Below are positions 9,736 through 18,443 of a stretch of DNA of 64,000 nucleotides, piece by piece. Position 1 is the first letter of the stretch, and every line of letters begins with the position of its first letter. Location: positions 3,423,481 to 3,487,480 of the forward strand of contig NZ_QFRX01000001.1 of assembly GCF_003143935.1 (NCBI RefSeq), written 5' to 3'. The translations under genes were made by a program, and so were the position numbers. Source of the stretch: Streptomyces sp. Act143. GTDB lineage: Bacteria > Actinomycetota > Actinomycetes > Streptomycetales > Streptomycetaceae. The notes under the pieces are model-generated. The model did not search any database. It was not told where the DNA came from and saw nothing but the letters and a program-made list of their open reading frames with translations.

Positions 9736-10217
9736 GGCGGCGGGTGGCAGCTCTGGCGGGTGCCGTGGCGGGGGCGTTGCTGCTCGGTGGGTGCGCGGCC
9801 GTCGACCTGCCGTTGGCGGCGGTGCGGGTCGGCGCGGACGGGCGGCCATGGGCGCTGATCCGGCCGTGCGGTGACGACAGCTACCGGGAGCCGGATCTGG
9901 AGGGCCGGGCGGGCCGTACCGAGGCGGGTGCCGTCGCCTCGGGGTGGAGCACGGACGGCGAGGCCGAAGGGGACGACGAATTCCCGCTGTTCGCGCCGCC
10001 GCCCGCCTGGAAGGCCCGGCCCGTCGGCGCCCAGCGGCTGCTGCCGGACCACACCTACGTCCTGGCCTTCGGCCACTACATCACCGGGGACTCGTACAAC
10101 GGCATCGTCAGCTTCACCGCCGCCGACCTCACCGCCCTGAAGCCCGGCCAGGTCTGGGCCGACGACCGCCCCATGAGCCTCGGCGAGTTCGAGGAGCTCG
10201 CCGAGGACTCGTGCTGA
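9729..10217 (+). CDS. Small secreted lipoprotein of unknown function
   Basis: A 162-residue protein with a clear lipoprotein signal (RRRVAALAGAVAGALLLGGC, lipid cysteine near residue 22). The rest is soluble and acidic, with no family I recognise; recurring features are DDEFPLFAPP, LPDHTYVLAFGHY and a C-terminal EFEELAEDSC. The GTG start at 9729 overlaps the stop of the upstream broken paralogue by 7 bases, so translation may have been coupled originally. The two copies look like a tandem duplication in which this one stayed intact. It should be anchored on the outer face of the membrane. Confidence 0.8.
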   Translation: MLRRRVAALAGAVAGALLLGGCAAVDLPLAAVRVGADGRPWALIRPCGDDSYREPDLEGRAGRTEAGAVASGWSTDGEAEGDDEFPLFAPPPAWKARPVGAQRLLPDHTYVLAFGHYITGDSYNGIVSFTAADLTALKPGQVWADDRPMSLGEFEELAEDSC

Positions 10218-10223
10218 GCGGGG

Positions 10224-11828
10224 TTACTCGGCGGGGGTGACGCCCGCTCGGAGCAGGCCGTAGGTGTACGCGTCCTCCAGGGCCTGCCAGGACGCGGCGA
10301 TGACGTTGTCCGCCACGCCCACCGTGGACCACTCGCCGGAGCCGTCCGAGGTGGAGATCAGGACGCGGGTCGTGGACTGGGTGCCGTGGACGCCCTCCAG
10401 GATGCGGACCTTGTAGTCGACCAGGTCGAGCTTGGCCAGCTGCGGGTAGATCTTCTCCAGCGCGACGCGCAGGGCGCGGTCGAGGGCGTTGACCGGGCCG
10501 TTGCCCTCCGCGGTGGCGACGATGCGCTCGCCCTTGGCGAAGAGCTTGACCGTGGCCTCGTTGGCGTGGCTGCCGTCGGGGCGGTCCTCGACGATCGCGC
10601 GCCAGGACTCGACGGCGAAGTACTTCAGCGGCCTGCCCTCGACCTCACCGCGCAGGAGGAGTTCGAAGCTGGCGTCGGCGGCCTCGTAGGTGTAGCCCTT
10701 GAGCTCGCGCTCCTTGACCCGCTCCACGACCCGGCCGACCAGCTCGCGGTCGCCGCCGAGGTCGACGCCGAGTTCCTTGCCCTTCAGCTCCACCGAGGCG
10801 CGTCCGGCCATGTCGGAGACCAGCATCCGCATGGTGTTGCCGACCAGCTCGGGGTCGATGTGCTGGTACAGGTCGGGGTCGACCTTGATGGCGGAGGCGT
10901 GCAGGCCGGCCTTGTGGGCGAAGGCCGAGACGCCGACGTAGGGCTGGTGGGTGGAGGGGGTGAGGTTGACGACCTCGGCGATCGCGTGGGAGATGCGCGT
11001 CATCTCGCGCAGCTTGCCCTCCGGCAGCACCTTCTTGCCGTACTTCAGCTCCAGCGCCGCCACCACCGGGAACAGGTTGGCGTTGCCGACCCGCTCGCCG
11101 TAGCCGTTGGCCGTGCACTGGACGTGGGTGGCGCCCGCGTCCACGGCAGCCAGCGTGTTGGCCACCGCGCAGCCGGTGTCGTCCTGGGCGTGGATGCCGA
11201 GGCGGGCGCCGGTGTCGGCGAGGACGGTCGAGACGACGGCCTGGATCTGGGCGGGGAGCATGCCGCCGTTGGTGTCGCAGAGGATGACGACGGAGGCGCC
11301 CGCATCGGAGGCGGCCCGTACGACGGCCTTGGCGTACTCGGGGTTGGCGCGGTAGCCGTCGAAGAAGTGCTCGCAGTCGACGAAGACCCGGCGGCCCTGC
11401 GCGACCAGGTACGACACCGTGTCGCGGACCATCTCCAGGTTCTCGTCCAGCGTGGTGCGCAGGGCGAGCTCCACGTGCCGGTCGTGGGACTTGGCGACCA
11501 GGGTGATCACCGGGGCGCCCGAGTCCAGCAGCGCCTTGACCTGCGGGTCCTCGCTCGCCTTGGCACCGGCCCGGCGGGTCGCGCCGAAGGCGACCAGTTG
11601 CGCGTGCCTGAACTCGATCTCCGCCTGCGCGCGGGCGAAGAACTCGGTGTCCCGCGGGTTGGCGCCGGGCCAGCCGCCCTCGATGAAGCCCACGCCGAAG
11701 TCGTCCAGGTGCCGTGCGATGGCCAGCTTGTCCGCGACGGTGAGGTTGATGCCCTCCCGCTGGGCGCCGTCGCGCAGGGTGGTGTCGAAGACGTGGAACT
11801 GATCGTCGAGCTCGCTGGTTGCGGTCAT
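10224..11828 (-). CDS. cimA: Citramalate synthase (isopropylmalate/homocitrate synthase family)
   Basis: A 534-residue enzyme that condenses pyruvate with acetyl-CoA to citramalate, giving 2-oxobutyrate for isoleucine without threonine. The N-terminal TIM barrel starts with FHVFDTTLRDGAQREGINLT, contains the HAQDDTGCAVANTL and TANGYGERVGNANL motifs of this family, and a C-terminal regulatory domain begins near residue 390. Length and the GWPGANPRDTEFF segment fit CimA better than LeuA. The start is ATG 11828, with GGAGCC upstream. The other isoleucine-pathway genes leuB, ilvB, ilvN, ilvC and ilvE lie elsewhere in this window. A hairpin-plus-T tract and a tiny leader ORF upstream suggest attenuation. 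Confidence 0.9.
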   Translation of the reverse strand: MTATSELDDQFHVFDTTLRDGAQREGINLTVADKLAIARHLDDFGVGFIEGGWPGANPRDTEFFARAQAEIEFRHAQLVAFGATRRAGAKASEDPQVKALLDSGAPVITLVAKSHDRHVELALRTTLDENLEMVRDTVSYLVAQGRRVFVDCEHFFDGYRANPEYAKAVVRAASDAGASVVILCDTNGGMLPAQIQAVVSTVLADTGARLGIHAQDDTGCAVANTLAAVDAGATHVQCTANGYGERVGNANLFPVVAALELKYGKKVLPEGKLREMTRISHAIAEVVNLTPSTHQPYVGVSAFAHKAGLHASAIKVDPDLYQHIDPELVGNTMRMLVSDMAGRASVELKGKELGVDLGGDRELVGRVVERVKERELKGYTYEAADASFELLLRGEVEGRPLKYFAVESWRAIVEDRPDGSHANEATVKLFAKGERIVATAEGNGPVNALDRALRVALEKIYPQLAKLDLVDYKVRILEGVHGTQSTTRVLISTSDGSGEWSTVGVADNVIAASWQALEDAYTYGLLRAGVTPAE

Positions 11829-11935
11829 GGTCTCAAGGCTCCTGAGGATGAAATCGCGGTCTGTACCGGAATGACCGGCTCCACCGTCCCCACATACTCC
11901 CTCGCGCTCTCGCCTCCGGCTGCGGGTGGGCCAGA

Positions 11936-11967
11936 AAAGCGAAAAACCTCTCGCGGGTGCGAGAGGT
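11936..11967 (-). terminator. Attenuator-like terminator in the cimA leader
   Basis: On the minus strand ACCTCTCGC pairs with GCGAGAGGT (positions 11967-11959 with 11954-11946, 9 bp, 4-base loop) and is followed by TTTT, then CGCTTTTC. It is an intrinsic terminator 108 bases before the cimA start codon, within the leader region. T-tracts like this are rare in high-GC genomes, which strengthens the call. Confidence 0.75.
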
Positions 11968-12021
11968 CTGCGCGCGGGTCGAGGACGACGGTGTCCGCCC
12001 GTACCTGGTCGTACGAGACGG

Positions 12022-12057
12022 TCACTGCGGACCGGCGCGCCTGCTGCCAATAATCAT
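12022..12057 (-). CDS. Candidate leader peptide MIIGSRRAGPQ upstream of cimA
   Basis: ATG 12057 opens an 11-residue ORF, MIIGSRRAGPQ, ending with TGA at 12022. Both isoleucine codons are ATT, a rare codon in this genome, and they stand directly after the start. The ORF ends 55 bases before the terminator hairpin of the cimA leader. An in-frame GTG at 12072 would add VLSFA. No strong ribosome-binding site is visible, so it may be leaderless, or the AT-rich patch may instead be a promoter element. The proposed role, Ile-sensing attenuation of cimA, is inference from position and codons. Confidence 0.5.
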   Translation of the reverse strand: MIIGSRRAGPQ

Positions 12058-12138
12058 GGCGAACGAGAGCACGGGGGCAGTCTGGCACAAGTCGCCCCCG
12101 CGCTCACCGTCCGTCTCAGGATGCGAACCGTGCGCTGG

Positions 12139-13458
12139 TCACCGCAGGTGGCGTACGAAGCCGTCGGTGACCCCGTTGGTGTCGTCCGGCACCAGTTGCG
12201 TCGAGCCGGACGCGAGGCCGACCTCCTTGCCGCCGCGGGTCACGGAGTAGAGGGTGACGGACTGGTCCTCGACGGTGCCTCCGGTGGCCGACTGGCTGAC
12301 CAGGCGGACCGAACCGGTGCGCAGGTCGCGCAGATAGACGTTGCCGACGCCGAAGTAGCCCGTGTCCCGGTTCCGCGGGGTCGCCTCGTAGGCGACGTAC
12401 CGGCCGTCGGGGCTGATCTCGGGGCTCTGGGTGCCGAAGGCGGTCTCCGCGTCGTGGGAGATCCGCCGGATCTTCCCGGTGACCAGGTCACGGACGAAGA
12501 CGTCCGTCTCCGTGCCGTTTGTGTCGTCCGGGACCAGGTCCGGGGCGCCGGAGCTGAAGGCGACGTACCGGCCGTTCGCGGTGAGTGAGGCATCGACGGC
12601 CATGACGGTGGTCGGGGTGCCGTCGGGGGTGACGTTCAGCTGCTGCCGGGTGCCCTCGCGGATGTCGTACGCCCACAGCGCCGAGCCCGGGCCCCGGTAC
12701 TGGAGCTGGTTGTAGACGATGCGGCTGCCGTCGTCGCTGACGTCGTACAGGACGGACGTCCAGTCGGGGCGGGTGCGCTCGCTGACGCGTTTCACCGTGC
12801 CCGTCTCGCGGTCGAGGAGGTAGAGCATCCGGTAGCCGTTGGGGTCGTCGGCCTCCATGCGGTTGGGGCGGGCGGTGAAGGCGATCCAGCGGGCGTCGGC
12901 CGACATGGCGGCGCCGCCGGCGTCGACGGAGCGGCCGTCGAGCCCGAAGCTGAGCCGTTCGGTGGTGCCCGTGCGGCGGTCGTGCAGATAGACGTCGTCG
13001 ACCCACTCCTCGGCGGGCGGCGGGGTGTCCCGGTGGACGAGGTTGCGGGCCTGGGAGGTGAACAGGACGTACCGGCCGTCGCGGCTGATGTCGAAGGAGG
13101 TGGACGTGTTGTCGGCCTGGGCGCCGTCCGAGCTGACGTTCACCCGCTCGACGGTGCCCTTGCGCAGGTCGCGGACGAAGACGTCCCGCTGTCCGTTGGT
13201 GTCGCCGGGCACCAGGTTGGCGGCCTCCGAGGAGAAGACCGCGAAGCGGCCGTCGGCGCTGAACTCCGGGCCGTAGGTGTAGCTGTCGCCCTGCTCTCCG
13301 GTGGGCGACACGGCGAGGCGTTCGGTGTGCGGGGCCCGGGCCGACGCCGGGGCGGACGACGCCGTGGTGGCGGACAGAGTGAGGAGGCCTGCGGCGATGC
13401 CGATGGCGAGTGCGGTGCGGGTGCGTGTGCGAGTGCGTGTGCGGGTGCTGGCGTACAA
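12139..13458 (-). CDS. Secreted PD40/TolB-like beta-propeller protein, copy 2
   Basis: A 439-residue exoprotein built of WD40-like PD40 blades, each with a DGRYVAFSS-type strand followed by LVPGDTNGQRDVFVRDLRTG. About seven blades are visible after a signal peptide. The n-region of the signal is an unusual (RT)5 run encoded by a hexanucleotide repeat. No catalytic domain follows, so it probably binds a ligand or partner outside the cell. Translation starts at TTG 13458, with AGGGGG upstream; there is no better start before the signal. It lies 46 bases downstream of a homologous gene in the same orientation, so the pair is a tandem duplication and probably an operon. Confidence 0.82.
   Translation of the reverse strand: MYASTRTRTRTRTRTALAIGIAAGLLTLSATTASSAPASARAPHTERLAVSPTGEQGDSYTYGPEFSADGRFAVFSSEAANLVPGDTNGQRDVFVRDLRKGTVERVNVSSDGAQADNTSTSFDISRDGRYVLFTSQARNLVHRDTPPPAEEWVDDVYLHDRRTGTTERLSFGLDGRSVDAGGAAMSADARWIAFTARPNRMEADDPNGYRMLYLLDRETGTVKRVSERTRPDWTSVLYDVSDDGSRIVYNQLQYRGPGSALWAYDIREGTRQQLNVTPDGTPTTVMAVDASLTANGRYVAFSSGAPDLVPDDTNGTETDVFVRDLVTGKIRRISHDAETAFGTQSPEISPDGRYVAYEATPRNRDTGYFGVGNVYLRDLRTGSVRLVSQSATGGTVEDQSVTLYSVTRGGKEVGLASGSTQLVPDDTNGVTDGFVRHLR
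13415..13450 (-). repeat. Six-copy hexanucleotide repeat inside a signal-peptide coding region
   Basis: GTGCGG, GTGCGT, GTGCGA, GTGCGT, GTGCGG and GTGCTG follow one another without gaps. On the coding strand they give the alternating Arg-Thr run of the propeller protein. Changes in copy number would keep the frame and change only the charge of the signal n-region. Confidence 0.8.
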
Positions 13459-13504
13459 GTGCTTTTCCCCCTGTGCTGGTTCGGTCGGTGCCGGCTCGCG
13501 GGTC

Positions 13505-14791
13505 CTACGGTCGGTGCAGGCGCCGGGCGAAGACGTCCGCCACCCCGTTGGTGTCGTCCGGCACGAGGTTGGTGGCCTCCGAGGAGTAGGCGACCCGGCG
13601 CCCGCTCAGCGCGGTGCCGCCCGTCGCCGGGCCGTCCGCCTGGGTGCCGTCGGCGGCGGTGGCGACCCGCTCGATCGCGCCGGTCCGCAGGTCCTTCACG
13701 AAGACGTCGGCGACGCCGTTGGTGTCGTCCGGCACGAGGTTCGTGGCCGCGGAGACGAACGCGACCCGGCGGCCGTCCCCGCTCACACACGCCCCGGAAC
13801 TCGCGCCGTCGCCCTGGGTACCGTCGGCGGCGGTGCTGACCCGTACGGTCGCCTGGAGCTCCCGGTCGAAGGCGAAGACGTCGGTGACCCGGTTGGTGTC
13901 GTCCGGCACCAGGGAGCGGACGTGGGAGGCGAAGGCGAAGACACGGGCGCCGGCGCTGAGCGACGAGTCGAACGACCCCTCCTTGTAGACGTACTTGGCG
14001 GGGCGGCTGACCTGTTCCGTCGTCCCCGTCACACGGTCGCGCACATACACGTTCCGGGCGTGGGTGTAGTCGTACGCCGGGTCGAGGCGGTCGGCCGACT
14101 CGAAGGCCACGTACCGGCCGTCGGCGCTCAGGGCCGCGCCGAGGGAGTCGGCGTCGCCGAGGGTGCCGTCCGTGCGGTACTGCACCAGTTCGTCGCGTCC
14201 GGTGCGACGGTCGTGGACGATCACGTCGTCCCGCCCGTTGGTGTCACCGGGCGCGGCGTCCGGGGCCGACGTGGTGTACGCGACGACACGGCCGTCGGCG
14301 CTGATGGCAGGCGAGTAGTTCAGCAGGTGGCGCGGCGGCGCGTCCGGGTGGCCGTGGCTGATGCGCTCGGTGCGGTGGGTGCGGCGGTCGACGAGGTAGA
14401 TGTCGTCGAGGCCGTTGTCGTCGTCCTTCGTGAGCGCGGCGGCGGTGGCGACCACCACGCGGCGGCCGTCGCCGCTGAGCGCCACGTCCGTCGCCGGCCC
14501 CACGCCCACGCGTTCGGTGCGGCCGGTGCGCAGGTCGTGGACGAAGGCGTCGGCGACGCCGTCGGTGTCCCCCGGGACGAGGTCGGTGGCGGCGGACACG
14601 AAGGCGACGTACCGGCCGTCCGCGCTGAGCACGGGGCGGCCGGAGGCACCGTCGGCCTGACGGCCGTGGGTGTCCACGCTGACCCGTTCGGTGCGCTGCG
14701 CGGTGTGCGGGCCGGCGTGGGCCGGTAAGACGGTCACGGCGAGCGCGGCCACGACGGCGGCGCTCAGGGCGGTGCGGCGTGCGAGACGCAT
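13505..14791 (-). CDS. Secreted PD40/TolB-like beta-propeller protein, copy 1
   Basis: A 428-residue paralogue of the gene just downstream. The signal peptide (MRLARRTALSAAVVAALAVTVLPAHA) is followed by repeated blades with LSADGRYVAF and PDDTNGVADVFVKDLRTG motifs, about seven in all. The Asp-rich DDTNG loops resemble calcium-binding loops of other propellers, but that is inference. ATG 14791 is preceded by GGGGGA. The two copies share blade sequence but have different signal peptides. No enzyme domain is attached, and the extracellular role is unknown. Confidence 0.82.
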   Translation of the reverse strand: MRLARRTALSAAVVAALAVTVLPAHAGPHTAQRTERVSVDTHGRQADGASGRPVLSADGRYVAFVSAATDLVPGDTDGVADAFVHDLRTGRTERVGVGPATDVALSGDGRRVVVATAAALTKDDDNGLDDIYLVDRRTHRTERISHGHPDAPPRHLLNYSPAISADGRVVAYTTSAPDAAPGDTNGRDDVIVHDRRTGRDELVQYRTDGTLGDADSLGAALSADGRYVAFESADRLDPAYDYTHARNVYVRDRVTGTTEQVSRPAKYVYKEGSFDSSLSAGARVFAFASHVRSLVPDDTNRVTDVFAFDRELQATVRVSTAADGTQGDGASSGACVSGDGRRVAFVSAATNLVPDDTNGVADVFVKDLRTGAIERVATAADGTQADGPATGGTALSGRRVAYSSEATNLVPDDTNGVADVFARRLHRP

Positions 14792-15027
14792 GGAAGATCC
14801 CCCCGGAATTCCCCTGCTGTGCTGCGGTTTCCCGCGCTTTCCCCTGCCTGCGAGGGAGTTCGGCGCGCACGGCGGACGAAGACCTCGCGGATGTCGTGGG
14901 TCTCGCCCTGCGCATGTCCCCCGTTGACACGGTTTCCCCCCGGCCCTGTGCCGAGGGCTCTCCACGAGGCAAGCGCATCACGAGGCCCAGGGCAATCCCC
15001 CGAATTGCGTACAACCCGGACGTGGGC

Positions 15028-15630
15028 TCAGGCGTCCGCGAGGAGCGCCTCGTCCAGGAACTCCCGTACGTGGCCGAGAACCTGCGCCCGGTCGGTGCCG
15101 CGCAGGCCGATCGCCACGTGGATGGAGAAGCCGTCGAGGAGCGCCCGCAGCCGGGCCGCGAAGCGGTCCGCGTCGACCGGCCTGAACTCGCCCCTCGACA
15201 CCCCCTCCGCCAGCAGGGCCACCAGGTCGCGGTGCCAGGCGCCCTCGATGGCGGCCTGCCGGTCGCGGGCGTCGTCGGCGGCGTTCTGCGAGCGGTTCCA
15301 GACCTCCAGCCACAGGGTCCAGTGGGGGTCGCGGTGGCCGTCGGGGACGTACAGGTCGACGTACGCATCGAGCCGTTCCCGCGCGGGCCCGGTCCGTGCC
15401 AGCAGCCGGCCGCGCTCGGCGCCGAGCCGGCCCTCGCTCCACTCCAGGGTCTGCAGCAGCAGCTCGTCCTTGGAGCGGAAGTAGTAGAGGAGGTGGCCGC
15501 TGCTCATGCCGACCTCGCGGCCGAGCGCGGCCATGGTGAGCTTCTCCAGACCGCGGTCGGCGATCATCTCCATGGCCGCGGTGAGGATGCGCTCGCGCGG
15601 CGGGGCCGGGGTGCGGCGGGGGGTGGTCAT
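15028..15630 (-). CDS. TetR-family transcriptional regulator of the urease-like/agmatine deiminase locus
   Basis: A 200-residue regulator. The N-terminal helix-turn-helix is clear: RERILTAAMEMIADRGLEKLTMAALGREVGMSSGHLLYYFRSKDELL (quoted in parts: GLEKLTMAALGREVG and SGHLLYYFRSKDELL). The C-terminal ligand domain (about 75-200) includes WLEVWNRSQ and LLDGFSIHVAIGLRG, similar to BetI/RutR-like regulators. It is the last gene of the ureAB-ureC-aguA unit, 59 bases after aguA. The palindrome at 19152-19170 between ureAB and the divergent permease is the natural candidate operator. Repression relieved by a pathway metabolite is inferred from the arrangement. Confidence 0.85.
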   Translation of the reverse strand: MTTPRRTPAPPRERILTAAMEMIADRGLEKLTMAALGREVGMSSGHLLYYFRSKDELLLQTLEWSEGRLGAERGRLLARTGPARERLDAYVDLYVPDGHRDPHWTLWLEVWNRSQNAADDARDRQAAIEGAWHRDLVALLAEGVSRGEFRPVDADRFAARLRALLDGFSIHVAIGLRGTDRAQVLGHVREFLDEALLADA

Positions 15631-15689
15631 GGGGCGGCCACCGGTACCGCGGCGGGCGGGAGCTGAGTCAGCACGTTCACCCGTACGTT

Positions 15690-16721
15690 CTACCTGACGC
15701 CCCGCTTCGGCTGCTGCTGGGTGATGCAGTGGATGCCGCCGCCGCCCGCGAAGATCGCCCGCGCGTCGACGAGGGTGACCGTCCGCTCGGGGAAGAGGCG
15801 GCGGAAGATGCCGGCGGCGCGTTCGTCGTTCGGGTCGTCGAAGCCGCACAGGACCACGCCGCCGTTGCAGAGGTAGTGGTTGATGTACGAGTAGTCGACC
15901 CAGTCGCCGTCCCCGTCCGTCAGCACCGTGGGCGCGGGGATCTCGACGACCTCCAGGCGGCGCCCCTTCGCGTCGGTCTCCCCGCGCAGGATCTCCAGGT
16001 ACTCCCGCGAGCGGGCGTGGTCCGGGTGGGCCGGGTCGCGCTGGCTGTGCACGACCACGACGCCGGGCCGGGCGAAGGCCGCGACGATGTCGACGTGCCC
16101 CTGGGTGCCGTACGTGCCGTAGTCGCCGGCCAGTCCGTGCGGGAGCCAGATGGCCTTGGTGGTGCCGAGCCGGGCGTGGATCTCCGTCTCGACCTGCTCG
16201 CGGGTCCAGCCGGGGTTGCGCCCGGCGCCGAGCTGGACGGTCTCGGTGAGCAGGACCGTGCCCTCGCCGTCCACGTGGATCGCGCCGCCCTCGTTGACGA
16301 GGGGCGAGGGGTACGACGGGACGCCCGCGAGGTCGGCGACCTGTCCGGCGATCTTGGCGTCGTGCTCCCAGCGGGCCCACTCCTGCCCGCCCCAGCCGTT
16401 GAACGTCCAGTCCACGGCCGCGAGTTGCCCCTGCCCGCCGGTCACGAACGTCGGCCCGATGTCCCGCATCCACGCGTCGTCGAGTTCGCGCTCCACCAGC
16501 TCGACGTCCGGGCCGAGCAGTTCACGGGCCACCGCACCCTGCCCCGGCCCGTGCACCATCGTCACCGGCTCGAAGCGGCGCACGGCACGGGCGACGGACG
16601 CCCAGGCGGAACGGGCCTCGGCCAGCTCCTCGTCGTTCGTGAACGTCGGGTTGGGGCCGGGCCAGGCCATCCAGGTGCGCTCGTGCGGTTCCCACTCGGC
16701 GGGCATGCGGAAGTCGGTCAT
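15690..16721 (-). CDS. aguA: Agmatine deiminase family enzyme
   Basis: A 343-residue peptidyl-arginine-deiminase-fold enzyme that converts agmatine to N-carbamoylputrescine and ammonia. It opens with FRMPAEWEPHERTWMAWPG, has DDAWMRDIGPTFV, the EGGAIHVDGEGT substrate loop, GTQGHVD with the catalytic His, and the nucleophile Cys332 in GGGGIHCITQQQP. Length matches the family. It begins 9 bases after the ureC stop and its AGGA ribosome site overlaps that stop, so the two are translated from one message. Being co-operonic with a urease-like enzyme suggests a guanidino substrate whose ureido product is processed next, but that is inference. Confidence 0.9.
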   Translation of the reverse strand: MTDFRMPAEWEPHERTWMAWPGPNPTFTNDEELAEARSAWASVARAVRRFEPVTMVHGPGQGAVARELLGPDVELVERELDDAWMRDIGPTFVTGGQGQLAAVDWTFNGWGGQEWARWEHDAKIAGQVADLAGVPSYPSPLVNEGGAIHVDGEGTVLLTETVQLGAGRNPGWTREQVETEIHARLGTTKAIWLPHGLAGDYGTYGTQGHVDIVAAFARPGVVVVHSQRDPAHPDHARSREYLEILRGETDAKGRRLEVVEIPAPTVLTDGDGDWVDYSYINHYLCNGGVVLCGFDDPNDERAAGIFRRLFPERTVTLVDARAIFAGGGGIHCITQQQPKRGVR

Positions 16722-16730
16722 GAAGGAGTC

Positions 16731-18443
16731 CTAGAGGAAGTAAAGGCGGTTGAGGGACACGGACTCGGCGGGTTCCGAGTGCAGCGGCTCGCCGTCGAGG
16801 GTGACCAGGCCGGTGCGCTGGTCGACGTCGACCGCTCCGGTACGGGAGTTGCGGCGCAGGTCGGCCGGACCGATGCCGCGGGTGCCGCGGACGGCGACCC
16901 TGCGGCGGCGGGTCGGCATCGAGTCGTTGCCCTGGTCGACGGCGGCCTGCGCGACGAAGGCGACCGAGAGGTCGGCGGGGGTGGCGCCGTACGCCCCGAA
17001 CTGCGGTCCGAGGACCAGCGGTTCGCAGGTGTCGGTGGCCGCGTTCGGGTCGCCGACGACCCCGTACGCCGGGAACCCGGCCTTCAGGACCAGCTGCGGC
17101 TTGGCGCCGAAGTACTCCGGCCGCCAGAGCACGATGTCGGCCAGCTTGCCGGCCTCGATGGACCCGACCTCGTGCGAAAGGCCGTGGGCGATGGCGGGGT
17201 TGATGGTCAGCTTGGCCATGTAGCGCAGCACGCGCTCGTTGTCGTGGTCGTCGTTCCCGGCGCCGAACTCGGCCTTCATCTTGCCGGCCATGGCGAAGGT
17301 GCGGCGGACGGTCTCGCCCGCGCGCCCCATGCCCTGGGCGTCGGAGGAGGTGATGCCGATCGCGCCCAGGTCGTGCAGCACGTCCTCGGCACCCATGGTC
17401 CCGGCGCGGATGCGGTCGCGGGCCATGGCCGCGTCGCCGGGCAGGTCGGTCTTCAGGTCGTGGACGGAGACGATCATGCCGTAGTGCTCGGCGACGGCGT
17501 CCCGGCCGAAGGGCAGGGTCGGGTTGGTGGAGGAGCCGATGACGTTCGGCACGCCCGCCATCTTCAGCACGTTCGGGACGTGTCCGCCGCCGCAGCCCTC
17601 GATGTGGAAGGCGTGGATGGTGCGGCCCTCCAGCACCCTCAGGGTGTCCTCGACCGACAGGCACTCGTTCAACCCGTCGCTGTGCAGGGCGACTTGGACG
17701 TCGTGCTCCTCGGCGACCCGCAGGGCCGTGTCCAGTGCCCGGGTGTGGGCGCCCATGTCCTCGTGCACCTTGAAGCCCGAGGCGCCGCCTTCCGCGAGGG
17801 CCTCGATCAGGGGCGCCTCGTGCGAGGACGAACCCCGGCCCAGGAAACCGATGTTGACCGGCCAGGCGTCGAAGGCGTTGAACGCGTGCCGCAGCGCCCA
17901 GGGCGAGTTGACGCCGACGCCCCACACCGGCCCGAACTCCTGCCCGATGACGGTGGTCACCCCGGACGCCAGCGAGGCCTCCATGATCCGCGGCGACAGC
18001 AGGTGGACGTGGGTGTCGACGGCGCCGGCGGTGGCGATGAGCCCCTCGCCGGACACGATGGACGTGCCGGTGCCGACGACGACGTCGACGCCGTCGAGGG
18101 TGTCGGGGTTGCCGGCCCGTCCGATCGAGCAGATCCGCCCCTCGCGGATGCCGATCGACACCTTGCGGATGCCCAGCACCGCGTCGATCACGACGACGTT
18201 GCTGATCACGACGTCGCAGGTCGCGCGGACGGCGGCGGCCTTGAGGTGCAGTCCGTCACGGGCGGTCTTGCCGAAGCCGGCGAGGAATTCGTCGCCGTGG
18301 CGCTGGGAGTCGGCCTCGACGCGGATCACCAGCCCCGAGTCGCCGAGCCGGACCCGGTCGCCGGCCCGGGGGCCGTGGGTGGCGGCGTACTCGTGCGGGG
18401 TGAGGCGCCGGGCCTCGGCCGGGTGGCCTCCGGGACGGCTCAT
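16731..18443 (-). CDS. ureC: Urease alpha-subunit-like amidohydrolase (divergent flap)
   Basis: A 570-residue urease alpha-type metal-dependent amidohydrolase. The metal ligands are present: His145 and His147 (DTHVHLL), the carbamylated Lys225 (GFKVHED), His254 (VALHSDGLNE), His280 (HAFHIEGCGGGH) and Asp368 (SSDAQGMGR). The mobile flap, normally MVCHHL, reads SVHDL, so the conserved Cys is Val327 and only His328 remains. The substrate loop after the first His pair (VIGQEFGPVWGVGVNS) also differs from canonical ureases. The start ATG 18443 overlaps the ureAB stop as ATGA. No nickel-insertion genes (ureDEFGH) are near; they may lie elsewhere. Urea hydrolysis is therefore not certain. Confidence 0.88.
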   Translation of the reverse strand: MSRPGGHPAEARRLTPHEYAATHGPRAGDRVRLGDSGLVIRVEADSQRHGDEFLAGFGKTARDGLHLKAAAVRATCDVVISNVVVIDAVLGIRKVSIGIREGRICSIGRAGNPDTLDGVDVVVGTGTSIVSGEGLIATAGAVDTHVHLLSPRIMEASLASGVTTVIGQEFGPVWGVGVNSPWALRHAFNAFDAWPVNIGFLGRGSSSHEAPLIEALAEGGASGFKVHEDMGAHTRALDTALRVAEEHDVQVALHSDGLNECLSVEDTLRVLEGRTIHAFHIEGCGGGHVPNVLKMAGVPNVIGSSTNPTLPFGRDAVAEHYGMIVSVHDLKTDLPGDAAMARDRIRAGTMGAEDVLHDLGAIGITSSDAQGMGRAGETVRRTFAMAGKMKAEFGAGNDDHDNERVLRYMAKLTINPAIAHGLSHEVGSIEAGKLADIVLWRPEYFGAKPQLVLKAGFPAYGVVGDPNAATDTCEPLVLGPQFGAYGATPADLSVAFVAQAAVDQGNDSMPTRRRRVAVRGTRGIGPADLRRNSRTGAVDVDQRTGLVTLDGEPLHSEPAESVSLNRLYFL

